Counted from the first letter of the stretch, positions 18,893 through 27,653 are shown. The stretch: DNA of 64,000 nucleotides from Hymenobacter psoromatis (GCA_001596155.1 CP014771.1:3472001-3536000); one strand, 5' to 3'. Notes: generated from the letters alone by a model not told the origin. Made by a program: numbers and translations.

Positions 18893-19477
18893 ATGATACC
18901 ACAATCAACACTGCAAGGAATTCTGCCGCCTTTTATAGGAGGTGACCCAACCTTCCCTGATAACATGTCTCCTTATCGAACGACTATGCAGTCGTTTGTT
19001 CAGCGATTTGGAAGTTCGCCAGAAAGACTAGCCATTATTAGGGGGCTGCTTGACTACCGGGCAGCGTTGCTGAAAGCCGGCCTAACAGGTTTCCAATGGC
19101 TTAGCGGGAGCTTTGTGGAAGATGTTGAGTCTATTCGGGGACGTCCTCCTAAAGATATAGACGTAGTTTCAGTGATAAACCGACCCTTAGACTTTATAGC
19201 AGATGAAAAATGGGTTGAGTTTCTTGATGGTGAGCACGGTACGCTGCTCACAGATGCGGAAGCTATGAAAAAAGCTTATCAATGCGATGCCTATGCTATT
19301 GATATGAACGAGCCAGGAATTGACATTGTTAATCTCACGCGTTACTGGTTTGGCCTCTTCTCACATCAGCGAGTCACGTCGGTTTGGAAAGGAATGGTAG
19401 TCGTAGCGCTAGATTCGCAACAAGACGAAGAGGCCAGGACTATTCTATTCCTGGCAGCCACCTCAGAAACTTCTTGA
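18893..19477 (+). CDS. Nucleotidyltransferase-like protein (DUF6932-type)
   Basis: A 194-residue protein with a nucleotidyltransferase-fold signature: G72-S73 in WLSGSFVED, then DxD at residues 88-90 in PPKDIDVVSV, and a later GIDIVNLTRYWF. The spacing GS-x(14)-DxD fits a minimal NTase, as in DUF6932 proteins. The catalytic residues appear intact, so transfer of a nucleotide to protein, RNA or a small molecule is possible. It sits two bases upstream of a second gene with which it must be co-translated. AT-richer than the flanking chromosome. Role is inferred only: a mobile defence or toxin-antitoxin module is a reasonable hypothesis. Confidence 0.65.
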   Translation: MIPQSTLQGILPPFIGGDPTFPDNMSPYRTTMQSFVQRFGSSPERLAIIRGLLDYRAALLKAGLTGFQWLSGSFVEDVESIRGRPPKDIDVVSVINRPLDFIADEKWVEFLDGEHGTLLTDAEAMKKAYQCDAYAIDMNEPGIDIVNLTRYWFGLFSHQRVTSVWKGMVVVALDSQQDEEARTILFLAATSETS

Positions 19478-19479
19478 AT

Positions 19480-20454
19480 ATGTTCACCAGCGATAACTTT
19501 CCGCTTTTAGCCGCCGAGCTTGCCGAAGTCGACCGGATGATGGAGGAGCTTAGTCCGGGAGCTATTACGTCTAAGCGCACCTTGCAAAATAGAAAAAAGG
19601 TCCTCGAAAGCAGGCTCACGTTATTGGCTGAGCAACCCGAAACGGCAGTTTTTGTGGAGCTGCTATTCACGGGTGCTCCGGTCCTGGACTCTCGGGCTAT
19701 TGATGTCTCCTTCGCAGCTGAGGCGTTGCAACGCTATCAGGACATTATTGCCAAAGCAACCGCTGTGGCAAAAGGTGGGCTAGGCAGCCGGGGAGTAATT
19801 GCGGGGACGGCTACCGAAAGCTCACGTTTTTTCCTTACTGGGGTAGCTAGAGGTTCTTTCGGGTTTACACTAGAAGAAAACACGGGAAAAGGAACCACTT
19901 TCTTTGACTCCACCCTAAAAGAAGTTGTCGCGGACGTCTCGAGCAAAATGAGCAATTTCTGCGATACTACCGATGAGGAATACGATACGTTTATACGAGA
20001 GATAGACAAGAGGCTGTTCGCTTCTTTTAAAGGGTTTTTCAAATTATTGCATGAGGCGGCGGCCCAACTGAAGATTGTAGGCCGGCATGATTCCAGAAAG
20101 TTTGATGCGCATAGCCTCGAAAAGGCTTTTGTTAGAACAGAGACAACGCAAGTTGAGGAGGACGAGCGACGAATTACCGGCGTATTATTGGGCCTAACCC
20201 CCCTTGATGGCACTTTTAACTTTTTATCAACTAACCAGACTGCCTTTTCTGGCAAGCTAGCTCCTACCTTCAGTCTGGAGTATCGGAATCAGGTCGATAA
20301 AGGTGAGTTTCTTCAGGCTGGTACCCGCTATAGTGCGCACATAGTTAGGCGCACTACTAAAAGGGGCGGGGCAGCCCCTCACGTAGCCTACTTCTTGATT
20401 AGCCTATTAGAAGCGGATAATCCTGATAATCCTGATACGTTGGCTTGGCATTGA
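19480..20454 (+). CDS. Unknown protein partnered with the NTase-like gene
   Basis: A 324-residue protein of no family I can name. The first 60 residues are charged and probably helical (LAAELAEVDRMMEELS, then RKKVLESRLTLLAE). The middle carries AVFVELLFTGAPVLDSRAID and RFFLTGVARGSFGFTLEE. Around residues 160-200 is a helical acidic region, then a C-terminal beta-rich part with ERRITGVLLGLTPLDGTFNF. The start ATG 19480 follows the TGA of the upstream gene (19475-19477) after two bases, so the two form one operon. No signal peptide or membrane segment is seen. It lies inside a segment bounded by repeated permease ends. Confidence 0.6.
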   Translation: MFTSDNFPLLAAELAEVDRMMEELSPGAITSKRTLQNRKKVLESRLTLLAEQPETAVFVELLFTGAPVLDSRAIDVSFAAEALQRYQDIIAKATAVAKGGLGSRGVIAGTATESSRFFLTGVARGSFGFTLEENTGKGTTFFDSTLKEVVADVSSKMSNFCDTTDEEYDTFIREIDKRLFASFKGFFKLLHEAAAQLKIVGRHDSRKFDAHSLEKAFVRTETTQVEEDERRITGVLLGLTPLDGTFNFLSTNQTAFSGKLAPTFSLEYRNQVDKGEFLQAGTRYSAHIVRRTTKRGGAAPHVAYFLISLLEADNPDNPDTLAWH

Positions 20455-20727
20455 CTGTGAATGCCTTCCGCCACCAGATTCCCTACCTGGTGTTCATCCT
20501 GGCCTCGCTGGCCATCATGGTCGTCACGTTCCAGAAGAAGCGCTCGCTGCTGCCGGTGCTGGGCCTGCTTACCAATAGGTACTTAATGACGCAGCTCAGC
20601 ACTAACAACTGGACGATGTTCCTGATTTGGCTGCTCATTGGGCTGGCGATTTACTTTTCAAGCACGCTAGTTAAAGCTATGCCCTTTAGGGCAAGACTTT
20701 AGTTGCTACTCCCTTTTGGCAGTTGGG

Positions 20728-20735
20728 TAGCTTTG
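20728..20735 (+). promoter_or_regulatory. Bacteroidota -7 box for the IS200 transposase
   Basis: TAGCTTTG matches the Bacteroidota -7 consensus TAnnTTTG and ends 4 bp before the tnpA start codon ATG. A TTG at 20703-20705 lies 22 bp upstream as a possible -33 element. The position implies a very short or leaderless message. Confidence 0.4.
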
Positions 20736-20739
20736 CGGC

Positions 20740-21168
20740 ATGAAGCAGCGCACAGGTAGTCACTCGGTTCATAAGCTAGATGTGCATTTGGTCTGGAGCA
20801 CGAAGTACCGCTACAAAGTCTTGGTGGGGGAGGTGCAACTGCGTTGTCGGGACTTGTTGCGGCAAACCTGTAATACGTTGGATGTGCAGATTCTCAAAGG
20901 GGTGGTGAGCAAAGACCATATTCATCTACATGTGTCGTATCCGCCTTTCTTGAGTGTGAGTGACCTCATGCGCCGGCTAAAAGGACGAAGCGCCAAGCTC
21001 CTGTTGCAGGAATTTCCCGAACTCAAGCGTCGGTATTGGGGCGGGCATTTTTGGGGTATTGGCTACGGAGCGTGGAGCGTAGGAAATATCACGGATGACA
21101 TCTTGGAGGCGTATTTAAACCATCACAAAGACCAGCCCAACGGGGACGAGAATTTCATTCTGGAATAA
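20740..21168 (+). CDS. tnpA: IS200/IS605-family Y1 transposase TnpA
   Basis: A 142-residue HUH endonuclease that cuts and joins single-stranded element ends. The metal-binding HUH motif is DHIHLHVSYPP near residue 68. The catalytic tyrosine is expected in ILEAYLNHH near the C-terminus, after RYWGGHFWGIGYGAWSVGNIT. The length and N-terminus (KLDVHLVWSTKYRYKVL) are standard for the family. No tnpB accompanies it. It looks intact. Confidence 0.95.
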   Translation: MKQRTGSHSVHKLDVHLVWSTKYRYKVLVGEVQLRCRDLLRQTCNTLDVQILKGVVSKDHIHLHVSYPPFLSVSDLMRRLKGRSAKLLLQEFPELKRRYWGGHFWGIGYGAWSVGNITDDILEAYLNHHKDQPNGDENFILE

Positions 21169-21297
21169 CCTACTTTAGTAGCTGGCTTTCAGTCGGCTTT
21201 AGCCGAAACCGCCGAATTTCATTCGCCCTTAAACCTATGGACTTACAGTCCATAGTCTTTTAGTTTTCAAGCACGCTAGTTAAAGCTATGCCCTTTA

Positions 21298-22307
21298 GAG
21301 CGGTTTCCAAATCACTGTACATGATAGCCACAATGGTCAAACCAGTTTTTGGCATCCTGTTCGGTTACCCACTCGGCGGCGGCCCGGATAGCTTCCTCCA
21401 GCAGGTCGCGGGTGCGGGCCTGGGCGGTGCGCAGCCACGTCTTGAGTTTGCTAAAAGCTAGTTCAATGGGGTTAAAGTCCGGCGAATAAGGCGGCAGGTA
21501 GCGTAGCCGCGCCCCGTAGCTTTTCACGATTTCATCCAAGCCTTCCACCTTATGCACCGACAAATTATCGAGCACCACCACGTCGCCCGGCCGCAGGCTG
21601 GGGCCGAGCACCTGGTCGAGGTAGGCGGCAAACACGTCGCCGTTAACGGCCCCGTTGACGCTGAGCAACGCCCCGAGCCCGTCCGGGGTCAGGGCGGCGA
21701 GGAGTGTCACGTTCGGGCCGTTGTGCAACGGCACAGCTTGGTCCAGGCGCTGGCCGGCCGGGGCCCGGCCGTAGCGGCGGCAATAAGTAAGGTTGGTGCT
21801 CGTCTCGTCCACGAACACGAAACGGGTAACATCCTCTTGCTGAATATCTTCCAAAAATAAGCGACGCAAGGCTACGACGCGTTCGGTGTCGCGCTCGGCA
21901 GCGTGGATGCTTTTTTTTTGCGGCCCCAGCCTAGGCTTTCCACTGCCCGCCATGTGCTCGTACGGCTCAGGACGGGGCCGTTGGCGGCGAGCAGGGCGGT
22001 GCCCAGTTCGGCCAGTGTCGCGTCGGGCTGCGCCACCAGGCAGGCCTGCAATAGGTCCCGGCCCGTCGGGTCCAGGCGCGGTGCCGCGCCGCCGCTCGCG
22101 GGCAGGGCCGCCAGTGAACCGCTCGTGCGCTGGCGGCGCAAAAGCTTGTCCACGAAGGAGATGGAAACGCTGAATTGCGCCGCCACTTGATAAATTCGGG
22201 CCTGCGGCACGGCACACGCCGCCGCTACCCGTTCTCGCAAATCAATCGAATACGCTTTCATGCACAAAAGGTACGTGAGATTCTGTACACTGACTTGGAA
22301 ACCGCTC
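21298..22307 (-). mobile_element. IS630-family insertion sequence, copy 1
   Basis: A 1010-bp element with terminal inverted repeats starting GAGCGGTTTCCAA (24 bp, 2 mismatches) and flanked by TA (21296-21297 and 22308-22309), the target duplicated by IS630/Tc1-mariner transposons. One leftward transposase gene fills it. The target was the TTTA loop of an IS200 left-end hairpin. Confidence 0.9.
21312..22261 (-). CDS. IS630-family transposase, read through a -1 frameshift
   Basis: The N-terminal part begins MKAYSIDLRERVAAAC with a helix-turn-helix (QVAAQFSVSISFVDKLLRR). The C-terminal DDE part reads KKSIHAAERDTERV, RFVFVDETSTN (first D), VVVLDNLSVHK (second D) and PPYSPDFNPIELAFSKLK (E). The two parts are joined at a run of nine A on the coding strand, where a -1 slip restores the frame. 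Programmed slippage is known in this family, so the gene may be functional; a simple frameshift is the alternative. The relative at 30398-31366 has eight A and one continuous frame. Confidence 0.88.
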
Positions 22308-22749
22308 TAGGGCAAGACTTTAGTTGCTACTCCCTTTCGCCGGCCTTGCTTATGCAAGAACGGTCAATTTTTGATTGTCAGTTAGTTATTGCTCTTTGCC
22401 CAACGACTGACGCTAGCGTTTCGCCAGCAGAATTTCATTCTAGAGCGGCCCACTTTCAGTGGCTTCTTTCAGCCGGCTTTAGCCGAAACCGCCGAATTCC
22501 ATTCGCTTTCAAACCTATGGACTTACAGTCCATAGTCGTTTAGTTCACGTATGGCTACAAGCACTCGCGGCTGAATAGGGGGGTAGGGGCTGCTTAACGC
22601 GGAGCCGGGCGGGCAGCCGGTTTTTGGGCTGGCTGTCCGCTCCCGGATTTTAAAATCATTTCCTGGCAGTACCCTGCTGGTAAGCCGGGTAGGCCACGCA
22701 AAAAACGCCCGTCGCGTCGGCGCGGCTGGCCACTAGCTACCTTCGTTCA
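22308..22749. other. Spacer before dndC
   Basis: Up to 22543 this is the right part of the IS200-derived element, then the terminal 54 bp of the duplicated permease end. From 22598 the GC-rich GCCGGGCGGGCAGCCGG and GGGCTGGCTG segments may fold as a terminator, followed by the dndC promoter region. TACCTTCG at 22738-22745 resembles a Bacteroidota -7 box (TAnnTTTG) but lies only 4 bp before ATG. No other gene is seen. Confidence 0.4.
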
Positions 22750-24078
22750 ATGGCGCTTATTCTCCCCTTTATCGAATCCGAAATCCAGGACCAATACCAG
22801 GCCGAGGACAACAGCCGGCCGTGGATTGTGGGTTTCAGCGGCGGCAAAGACTCGACGATGCTGCTGCAACTGGTGTGGAAGGCCGTGCAGAAGCTGCCCG
22901 AACAGCTGCGGTGGCGGCCAGTCCACGTGGTGTGCAACGACACGATGGTGGAAAACCCGCGCATCGTGCGGTTTATTGAAGATACGCTGCACCGGATTGA
23001 AGCGGCGGCTACCAAGCAGAGTATGCCGTTTTTCGTGCATCGCACGACGCCCCGGCTGGAAGATTCTTTTTGGACCAACCTGCTCGGCAAAGGTTACCCG
23101 GCCCCGTCCAGCACGTTCCGCTGGTGCACCGAGCGGTTGAAAATCAACCCGACCACCCACTTCATCAAAACCAAAATCAGCGACGCGGGCGAGGTTATTA
23201 TTCTGCTGGGCACCCGCTCGGCGGAAAGCTCGCGCCGCTCGCGCTCAATGGCTAAGCACGCGGTGCATGGGCAGCGCCTGCGCAAGCACGTGTTGCCGAA
23301 CGCCTACGTGTACGCGCCCATCAAGGACATTGAGACGAATGAGCTGTGGCAATACCTGAGCCAGGTGCCGCCACCGTGGGGCGGCACCCACAAGGAGCTG
23401 ATAACGCTGTATCGCAACGCCAGCACCGAGGCCGATTGCCCGCTGGTGATTGACGACGAAACGCCTTCCTGCGGCAAAAGCCGCTTCGGCTGCTGGGTCT
23501 GCACGGTGGTGGTGAAAGACAAGTCGATGGACGGCCTCATTATGAACGGCGAAACCTGGATGGAGCCGCTCTCGGAACTGCGCGACTACCTGATACTGAC
23601 CCGCGATAACCCCGAGCAATACCGCCAAAAGCGGCTGCGCAACGGTACTATCCGGGAAGATGCCTGGGGGCCTTATAAGCCGGAGGTACGGGCCGAAATT
23701 TTGCGTCGTTTATTGCAGGCCCAAAAGGAAATCCGGCAGGAATACGATGAAACCATGACCTTTATCACGCACCAGGAACTGGTGGCGGTGCAGGTGACGT
23801 GGTATCGGGACGGGATTTTTGACTACGACGTAGCTCAGATTTATAATTCGGTTTTCGACACCAAGCTTGACTTGGGATTAGACCGGCGCACCGCTAAAAT
23901 TCGGGAGGAAGAAACCTTGCTGCGTGAAGTATGTCAGGATAATCCTGGTCATTTTGATTTGATTCAGCAAACGCTAAAAGTCGTTAAAGCTAAATCGTTG
24001 CTAGTGCGCAAACGCGGCTTGCACAACGACATTGAGCAGGTGCTCGATAACTACCTGCTGGAGGGAGCAATCGTTTAG
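22750..24078 (+). CDS. dndC: DNA phosphorothioation protein DndC
   Basis: A 442-residue PAPS-reductase-like ATP pyrophosphatase that activates the DNA target so that sulphur can replace a non-bridging phosphate oxygen. The PP-loop SGGKDS is at residues 30-35 (FSGGKDSTMLL). FRWCTERLKI is the typical next motif. The Fe-S cluster cysteines appear in SCGKSRFGCWVC near residue 240. RSAESSRRSRSM is a further DndC signature. It looks complete. It opens the Dnd cluster and is followed after 9 bp by an HNH gene where dndD is usual. Confidence 0.95.
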   Translation: MALILPFIESEIQDQYQAEDNSRPWIVGFSGGKDSTMLLQLVWKAVQKLPEQLRWRPVHVVCNDTMVENPRIVRFIEDTLHRIEAAATKQSMPFFVHRTTPRLEDSFWTNLLGKGYPAPSSTFRWCTERLKINPTTHFIKTKISDAGEVIILLGTRSAESSRRSRSMAKHAVHGQRLRKHVLPNAYVYAPIKDIETNELWQYLSQVPPPWGGTHKELITLYRNASTEADCPLVIDDETPSCGKSRFGCWVCTVVVKDKSMDGLIMNGETWMEPLSELRDYLILTRDNPEQYRQKRLRNGTIREDAWGPYKPEVRAEILRRLLQAQKEIRQEYDETMTFITHQELVAVQVTWYRDGIFDYDVAQIYNSVFDTKLDLGLDRRTAKIREEETLLREVCQDNPGHFDLIQQTLKVVKAKSLLVRKRGLHNDIEQVLDNYLLEGAIV

Positions 24079-24087
24079 TTTTGCCGC

Positions 24088-25089
24088 ATGGACAGCGCCA
24101 AAATCCTTGACTATTATCGCTACGCTTTCGCCCACCTGAAGCGCGATAAAAGTAAGGGTGCCGCGCCGCATAAGCCGGTACTGCTGTTGAGCGTACTGCA
24201 CGAATACGCCGCTGGGCGCATCGACGGAAATCAGGTTTTTATTACGCCGGAATTAACCCGCACGTTTTCTAATTACTGGAACGCACTGGTAATTACCGGC
24301 CATGAAAAGCGGTTTGCGCTCCCTTTCTACCACCTTGCCAACGAAAAGGGTGATTGGTGGCGGCTACGACCCGTGGCGGGCTGTGAAATCTGGCTGCAAA
24401 ATGCGGGTTCGATGCGCACGTTTGCCAACCTGTCGGCGGCCGTAGTCTGCGCAGAACTAGATGCTAGTTTGGCAGCGCTGCTCATGCAGCCGGAGAGTCG
24501 GCAGGCGCTGCGCCAGGAACTGCTGGCTACCTGTTTTCCCGGCCAAACCGCGCCGCGCATTGACGACGACAGCGCGGGCTACGTGCAGGGCCTGGAAAAC
24601 GAAGTCGTGAACGAAAGCCAAGCCGAATACAAAGCGGTAATTGACGGGCTGAAAGCCGAAGCAAAAAGCACCAAGACCAAGCTGGACCCGGAGAAATACG
24701 AAATCGAAGTGTACAACCGGGGCAATGTATTTCGGCGCGAAATCATCAAGCTCTACCACGAAACCTGCTGCATTTCGGGGCTGCGCGTGAGCGCTAAATT
24801 CAGCATTACAATGGTTGATGCCTGCCACATCAAGCCGTTCGCCGTGGGCTTCGACAATACGCTGACCAACGGTATTGCGCTGTGCCCGAACCTACACCGC
24901 GCCTTTGACCGGGGCTTGCTGGCGGTGGATGAAAACTACCGGGTGGTTTTCTCCCCGGCATTTACGGAGAATGCGAGTAGCCCTTTCAGCTTGCGGCAGG
25001 TTGAAGGGCTCGAACTGATGCTTCCGGGGCATCATGCGCCCTCATTGGAGGCGTTTGCGTGGCACCGGGCGAATGTGTTTCAGAAATAG
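24088..25089 (+). CDS. HNH endonuclease resembling phosphorothioate-dependent (SBD-HNH) restriction enzymes
   Basis: A 333-residue protein. The C-terminal HNH site is complete: H247 (DACHIKPF), N261 (NGIALCP) and H270 (LHRAFDRG), with cysteines at 227-228 and 246. The N-terminal 100 residues (PHKPVLLLSVLHEY, FALPFYHLANEKGDWWRL) look like the sulphur-binding domain of ScoMcrA-type enzymes, which cut near phosphorothioated DNA. If so, placing it between dndC and dndD would be dangerous in a working modification operon, unless it has a different specificity or the pathway is off. A plain HNH restriction role in the Dnd cluster is the alternative. Confidence 0.8.
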   Translation: MDSAKILDYYRYAFAHLKRDKSKGAAPHKPVLLLSVLHEYAAGRIDGNQVFITPELTRTFSNYWNALVITGHEKRFALPFYHLANEKGDWWRLRPVAGCEIWLQNAGSMRTFANLSAAVVCAELDASLAALLMQPESRQALRQELLATCFPGQTAPRIDDDSAGYVQGLENEVVNESQAEYKAVIDGLKAEAKSTKTKLDPEKYEIEVYNRGNVFRREIIKLYHETCCISGLRVSAKFSITMVDACHIKPFAVGFDNTLTNGIALCPNLHRAFDRGLLAVDENYRVVFSPAFTENASSPFSLRQVEGLELMLPGHHAPSLEAFAWHRANVFQK

Positions 25090-26067
25090 TAGCTACTCAT
25101 TCGGAAGCACTTGGCCATTGATGGCCCGTCATTTCCCGATGATTTTCGGTTGCTGCACGACCTGACCGAATCGGAACGGGCGCAGCTACAGGCCGTGATT
25201 GATAACCTGCGGCTGTCGTTTCGGGAGCAATTCAAGCGGCTGCACTTCGAGTACAACCAAACGCGCAATGACCTGGGGCAGATTAAGCGCCGCATTGCCG
25301 ACGCGGAGTCGCTGTCGGAAGACGCGGTGGTGAAGGCCGACCGGCAGCGCAAAAAGCACGTGGACGATGACCTGGAGCGGTTGGGGGAGTTGGTGGGCGG
25401 CCTGGAACACGCCAACACCACGCACCACACGGCTATCGTCAATAAAGAAAAGCAGTTGGACGACTTGCGCAAAAAGCTCAGGGCTTCGGCGCAGGATATG
25501 CAAAAGGATGCGCTGACGGAGGTGCTGTCGCGGCGCTTGCGCGACTTTATTATCCTCTACAAGGACCGCAAACGGCACTCGCTGGCCAAGCAGATTCACA
25601 AGGGCCTGAAAATGCTGATGCACAAAAAAGGCTTCGTACACGACGTGAAAGTGCATATTATTGGCGGCGACATTGAAATTGAGCTGTACAACAAGCGCGG
25701 CGATATTATTTTAAAGGAGGGCTTGTCGAAGGGGGAGCAGCAACTGTACGCCACGGCGCTGCTGTATGGGCTGGTGGAGGAATCGGAATTCAATTTTCCG
25801 GTTTTCATCGACTCGCCAATGCAGAAGTTCGACGACCAGCACGCCGAAAATATCGTGCGCCACTTCTACCCCCACATTGCCGACCAAGTAATCCTGTTTC
25901 CGCTCATCAACAAGGAGTTATCGGCCCGCGAATACGAGATGCTGCTACCCAACGTGGCCCGCTCCTACCTCATCGTGAACCAGGATGCCGACCAGTCTAG
26001 CTTTGAGGAAGTAGCGCCGGACCACCTGTTTCCGCGCTACGCCGCTCTCTACCACTCCTCGAATTAA
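25090..26067 (+). pseudogene. dndD: DndD, C-terminal half only
   Basis: The frame opens directly after the HNH stop and encodes about 325 residues of DndD, an SMC-like ATPase normally near 650-700 residues. Present are the coiled-coil portion (residues 20-130), the ABC signature LSKGEQQ (205-211) and Walker B VFIDSPM (231-237). The whole N-terminal lobe, including Walker A, is absent. Only a TTG (25111) could serve as start. The break lies within 21 bp of the HNH stop codon, so a deletion joined the HNH end to the middle of dndD. ATPase activity is unlikely. Confidence 0.85.
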
Positions 26068-26082
26068 GCGACCTTATTTACT

Positions 26083-27653
26083 GTGCTGCTTCATATCAGA
26101 ACTTCGGAGGCCAACAAAACTATCGTGTCGGAACTGACGCGCCGGATGTTTCCGCAGGGCCAGTCCGAAAATATTATTTCCCGCATTGCGCTGGCCTACT
26201 CCATTTCGCGGGGCGAGCGGCTGGACCTGGCCAAAATACTCGATACCAGGGGCAAAGAATACAAGGAAGAAACCTTGTTTGGGAGCAACAAGCCGTACTA
26301 CGTGGTGCTCATCTGCCAGCACTATGGCATCCACAAGGAAAGCCTCGACCTGCCGCGCTACCTGAAAATGCACATTGACGACGGCTTGACGCGGCTCAAC
26401 AAGATTTTTGCCGATAACCGCAGCTATTCGGGCCTCGACTTTCTGATTGAGCACATTGAGCGCGGCTCCGAATCGTTAGAAGAGGTAACGGTGGAGGCCG
26501 TGGTGAACAAAAACCAGACGGTAACCAAAGACTACTTTAGCGGGCCGCTTACCTTGCAGTTTGGCCACGCCCTGGACGAAGCCCGTGCCCCCATCCGGGT
26601 AGTGCTGAACGACACCACCAAGCGCAACAACGCGCACCTGGCGGTAGCGGGCAATTCGGGCACCGGCAAAACGCAGTTCGCGCTCGACCTGCTGCGCCAG
26701 TTTGTGGAGAATTCCAACGGGAGCGTCAACTTCCTCTACCTCGATTTCAAGGGCTTGAAAAAGGACGACGTGCAGGCAATGAAGCCGTTTTTGAGCGCAC
26801 CCGCACCACCTTCATCGACGCGCCGGACAAGCCGTTTCCGCTCAACCCGCTCACGTTTATCGACAACGTGAACGAGAAGAGCCGCCTCATGGGCATCAGT
26901 AAGTTCGTGGACATTATTGCCACCTACGCGCCGCGCATGGGAGCCACCCAAACGCAGCAGCTTAAGGATGCCACCAAAGAAGCCTTCGCCCGCACCAAAG
27001 GCGGGGCCTACCCCACGCTGCGCGACATCAGCGACTGCCTGTTTGAAGTGACTGGCGGCAAGGCCGATACGCTCACGCAAATCATGAGCAGCCTGAGCGA
27101 CTACGAGCTGTTTTCCAACCAGACCAGCGCCAAAACCGACTTCCTCAGTAAAAACTACTACTTCAGCCTGTCCGGCGACCTGGACAAGACTATCCGCTTC
27201 ACGGCCACTTTCCTGGCGATTAACTACATCTACACCACGTTCATGGGCATGGACAACGCGCCCGTCGTGAACGGGGTGCAGGCCCTGCGCTACGTGCTGC
27301 TGATTGACGAAGCCCACGTATTATTCAAGGATAAAAAAGCGCAAGGACTCTTAGAAAGCATATTGCGCGAAATCCGCTCCAAAGGCGTAGCCGTGGTGCT
27401 ACTGTCCCAAGGCATCGAAGAGTTCAACCAGCCCACCTTCGACTTCTCCAGTATGTGCGCCAACGCCGTGCTGCTGGAAATAAACGACCGCCTGAACCTG
27501 AAACCAATGTCCCGCTTCCTCGGCTTCAGCGACGTTGAAACCCGCTTGCTAAGTCAAAGCATGGGCAAGATTCAGAAGGGGCAGGCTGTGTCAAACGTGA
27601 AGGAGTTTAAGCGGGGAGAGTTGTTTGAAGTAGAACAGTATTGGTCGAAATAA
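26083..27653 (+). pseudogene. dndE: DndE fused to HerA-type ATPase, with a frameshift
   Basis: The N-terminal 110 residues match Bacteroidota DndE (IRTSEANKTIVSELTRRM, NIISRIALAYSISRGERL, LICQHYGIHK), a small DNA-nick-binding protein of Dnd systems. A HerA/FtsK-like ATPase domain follows: Walker A GNSGTGKT (190-197) and Walker B VLLIDEAHVLF. At TTTTT (about 26788-26793) the frame shifts; one extra T would restore a continuous protein of about 523 residues (MKPFF-ERTRTTFIDAPDKP). After the break the frame runs on cleanly to YWSK. It is either an inactivating lesion or a homopolymer read error. Confidence 0.82.

Larger units (their letters stand above)
20655..21263 (+). mobile_element. IS200/IS605-family element, intact copy
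   Basis: A 609-bp element without terminal inverted repeats, as expected for HUH single-strand transposons. It begins just after TTAC, the same target tetranucleotide that IS608 uses. The left end carries the hairpin GCCCTTTAGGGC (20681-20692), the right end CTATGGACT-TAC-AGTCCATAG (21235-21255). It contains only tnpA. The ends were set by comparison with the permease sequence and with the adjacent second copy. Confidence 0.82.
21264..22543 (+). mobile_element. tnpA-less IS200-derived element carrying an IS630 insertion
   Basis: Directly abuts the intact IS200 copy. Its left end repeats the first 30-50 bases of that element and its right end the last 100 or so, including the hairpin at 22515-22535, but the transposase gene is replaced by about 100 bp of unrelated sequence. 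Without the 1010-bp IS630 and its target duplication it would be about 268 bp long. It is a non-autonomous derivative that could be moved by TnpA of the adjacent copy. IS630 sits in the loop of its left hairpin. Confidence 0.78.
20465..22597 (+). pseudogene. Second, diverged 3' end of the APC permease, split by insertion sequences
   Basis: Bases 20465-20654 repeat 18542-18732 of the permease with roughly 90 percent identity by eye (about 15-18 differences), and 22544-22597 continue the same reading to a TAA stop (YGYKHSRLN then a changed tail). Between them lie the IS200-type and IS630 elements. With those removed, the piece encodes the last 80 or so residues of a permease allele, with no 5' part. 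It is probably one border of an imported island or a displaced original 3' end. Confidence 0.85.

Noticed and set aside
20445..20702. A separate small membrane protein gene
   Set aside because: It is the repeated end of the permease, continued into an IS200 end, and has no start of its own.
21886..22190. Plus-strand frames over the IS630 transposase start
   Set aside because: Antisense shadows in GC-rich sequence; the transposase reading on the minus strand is unambiguous.
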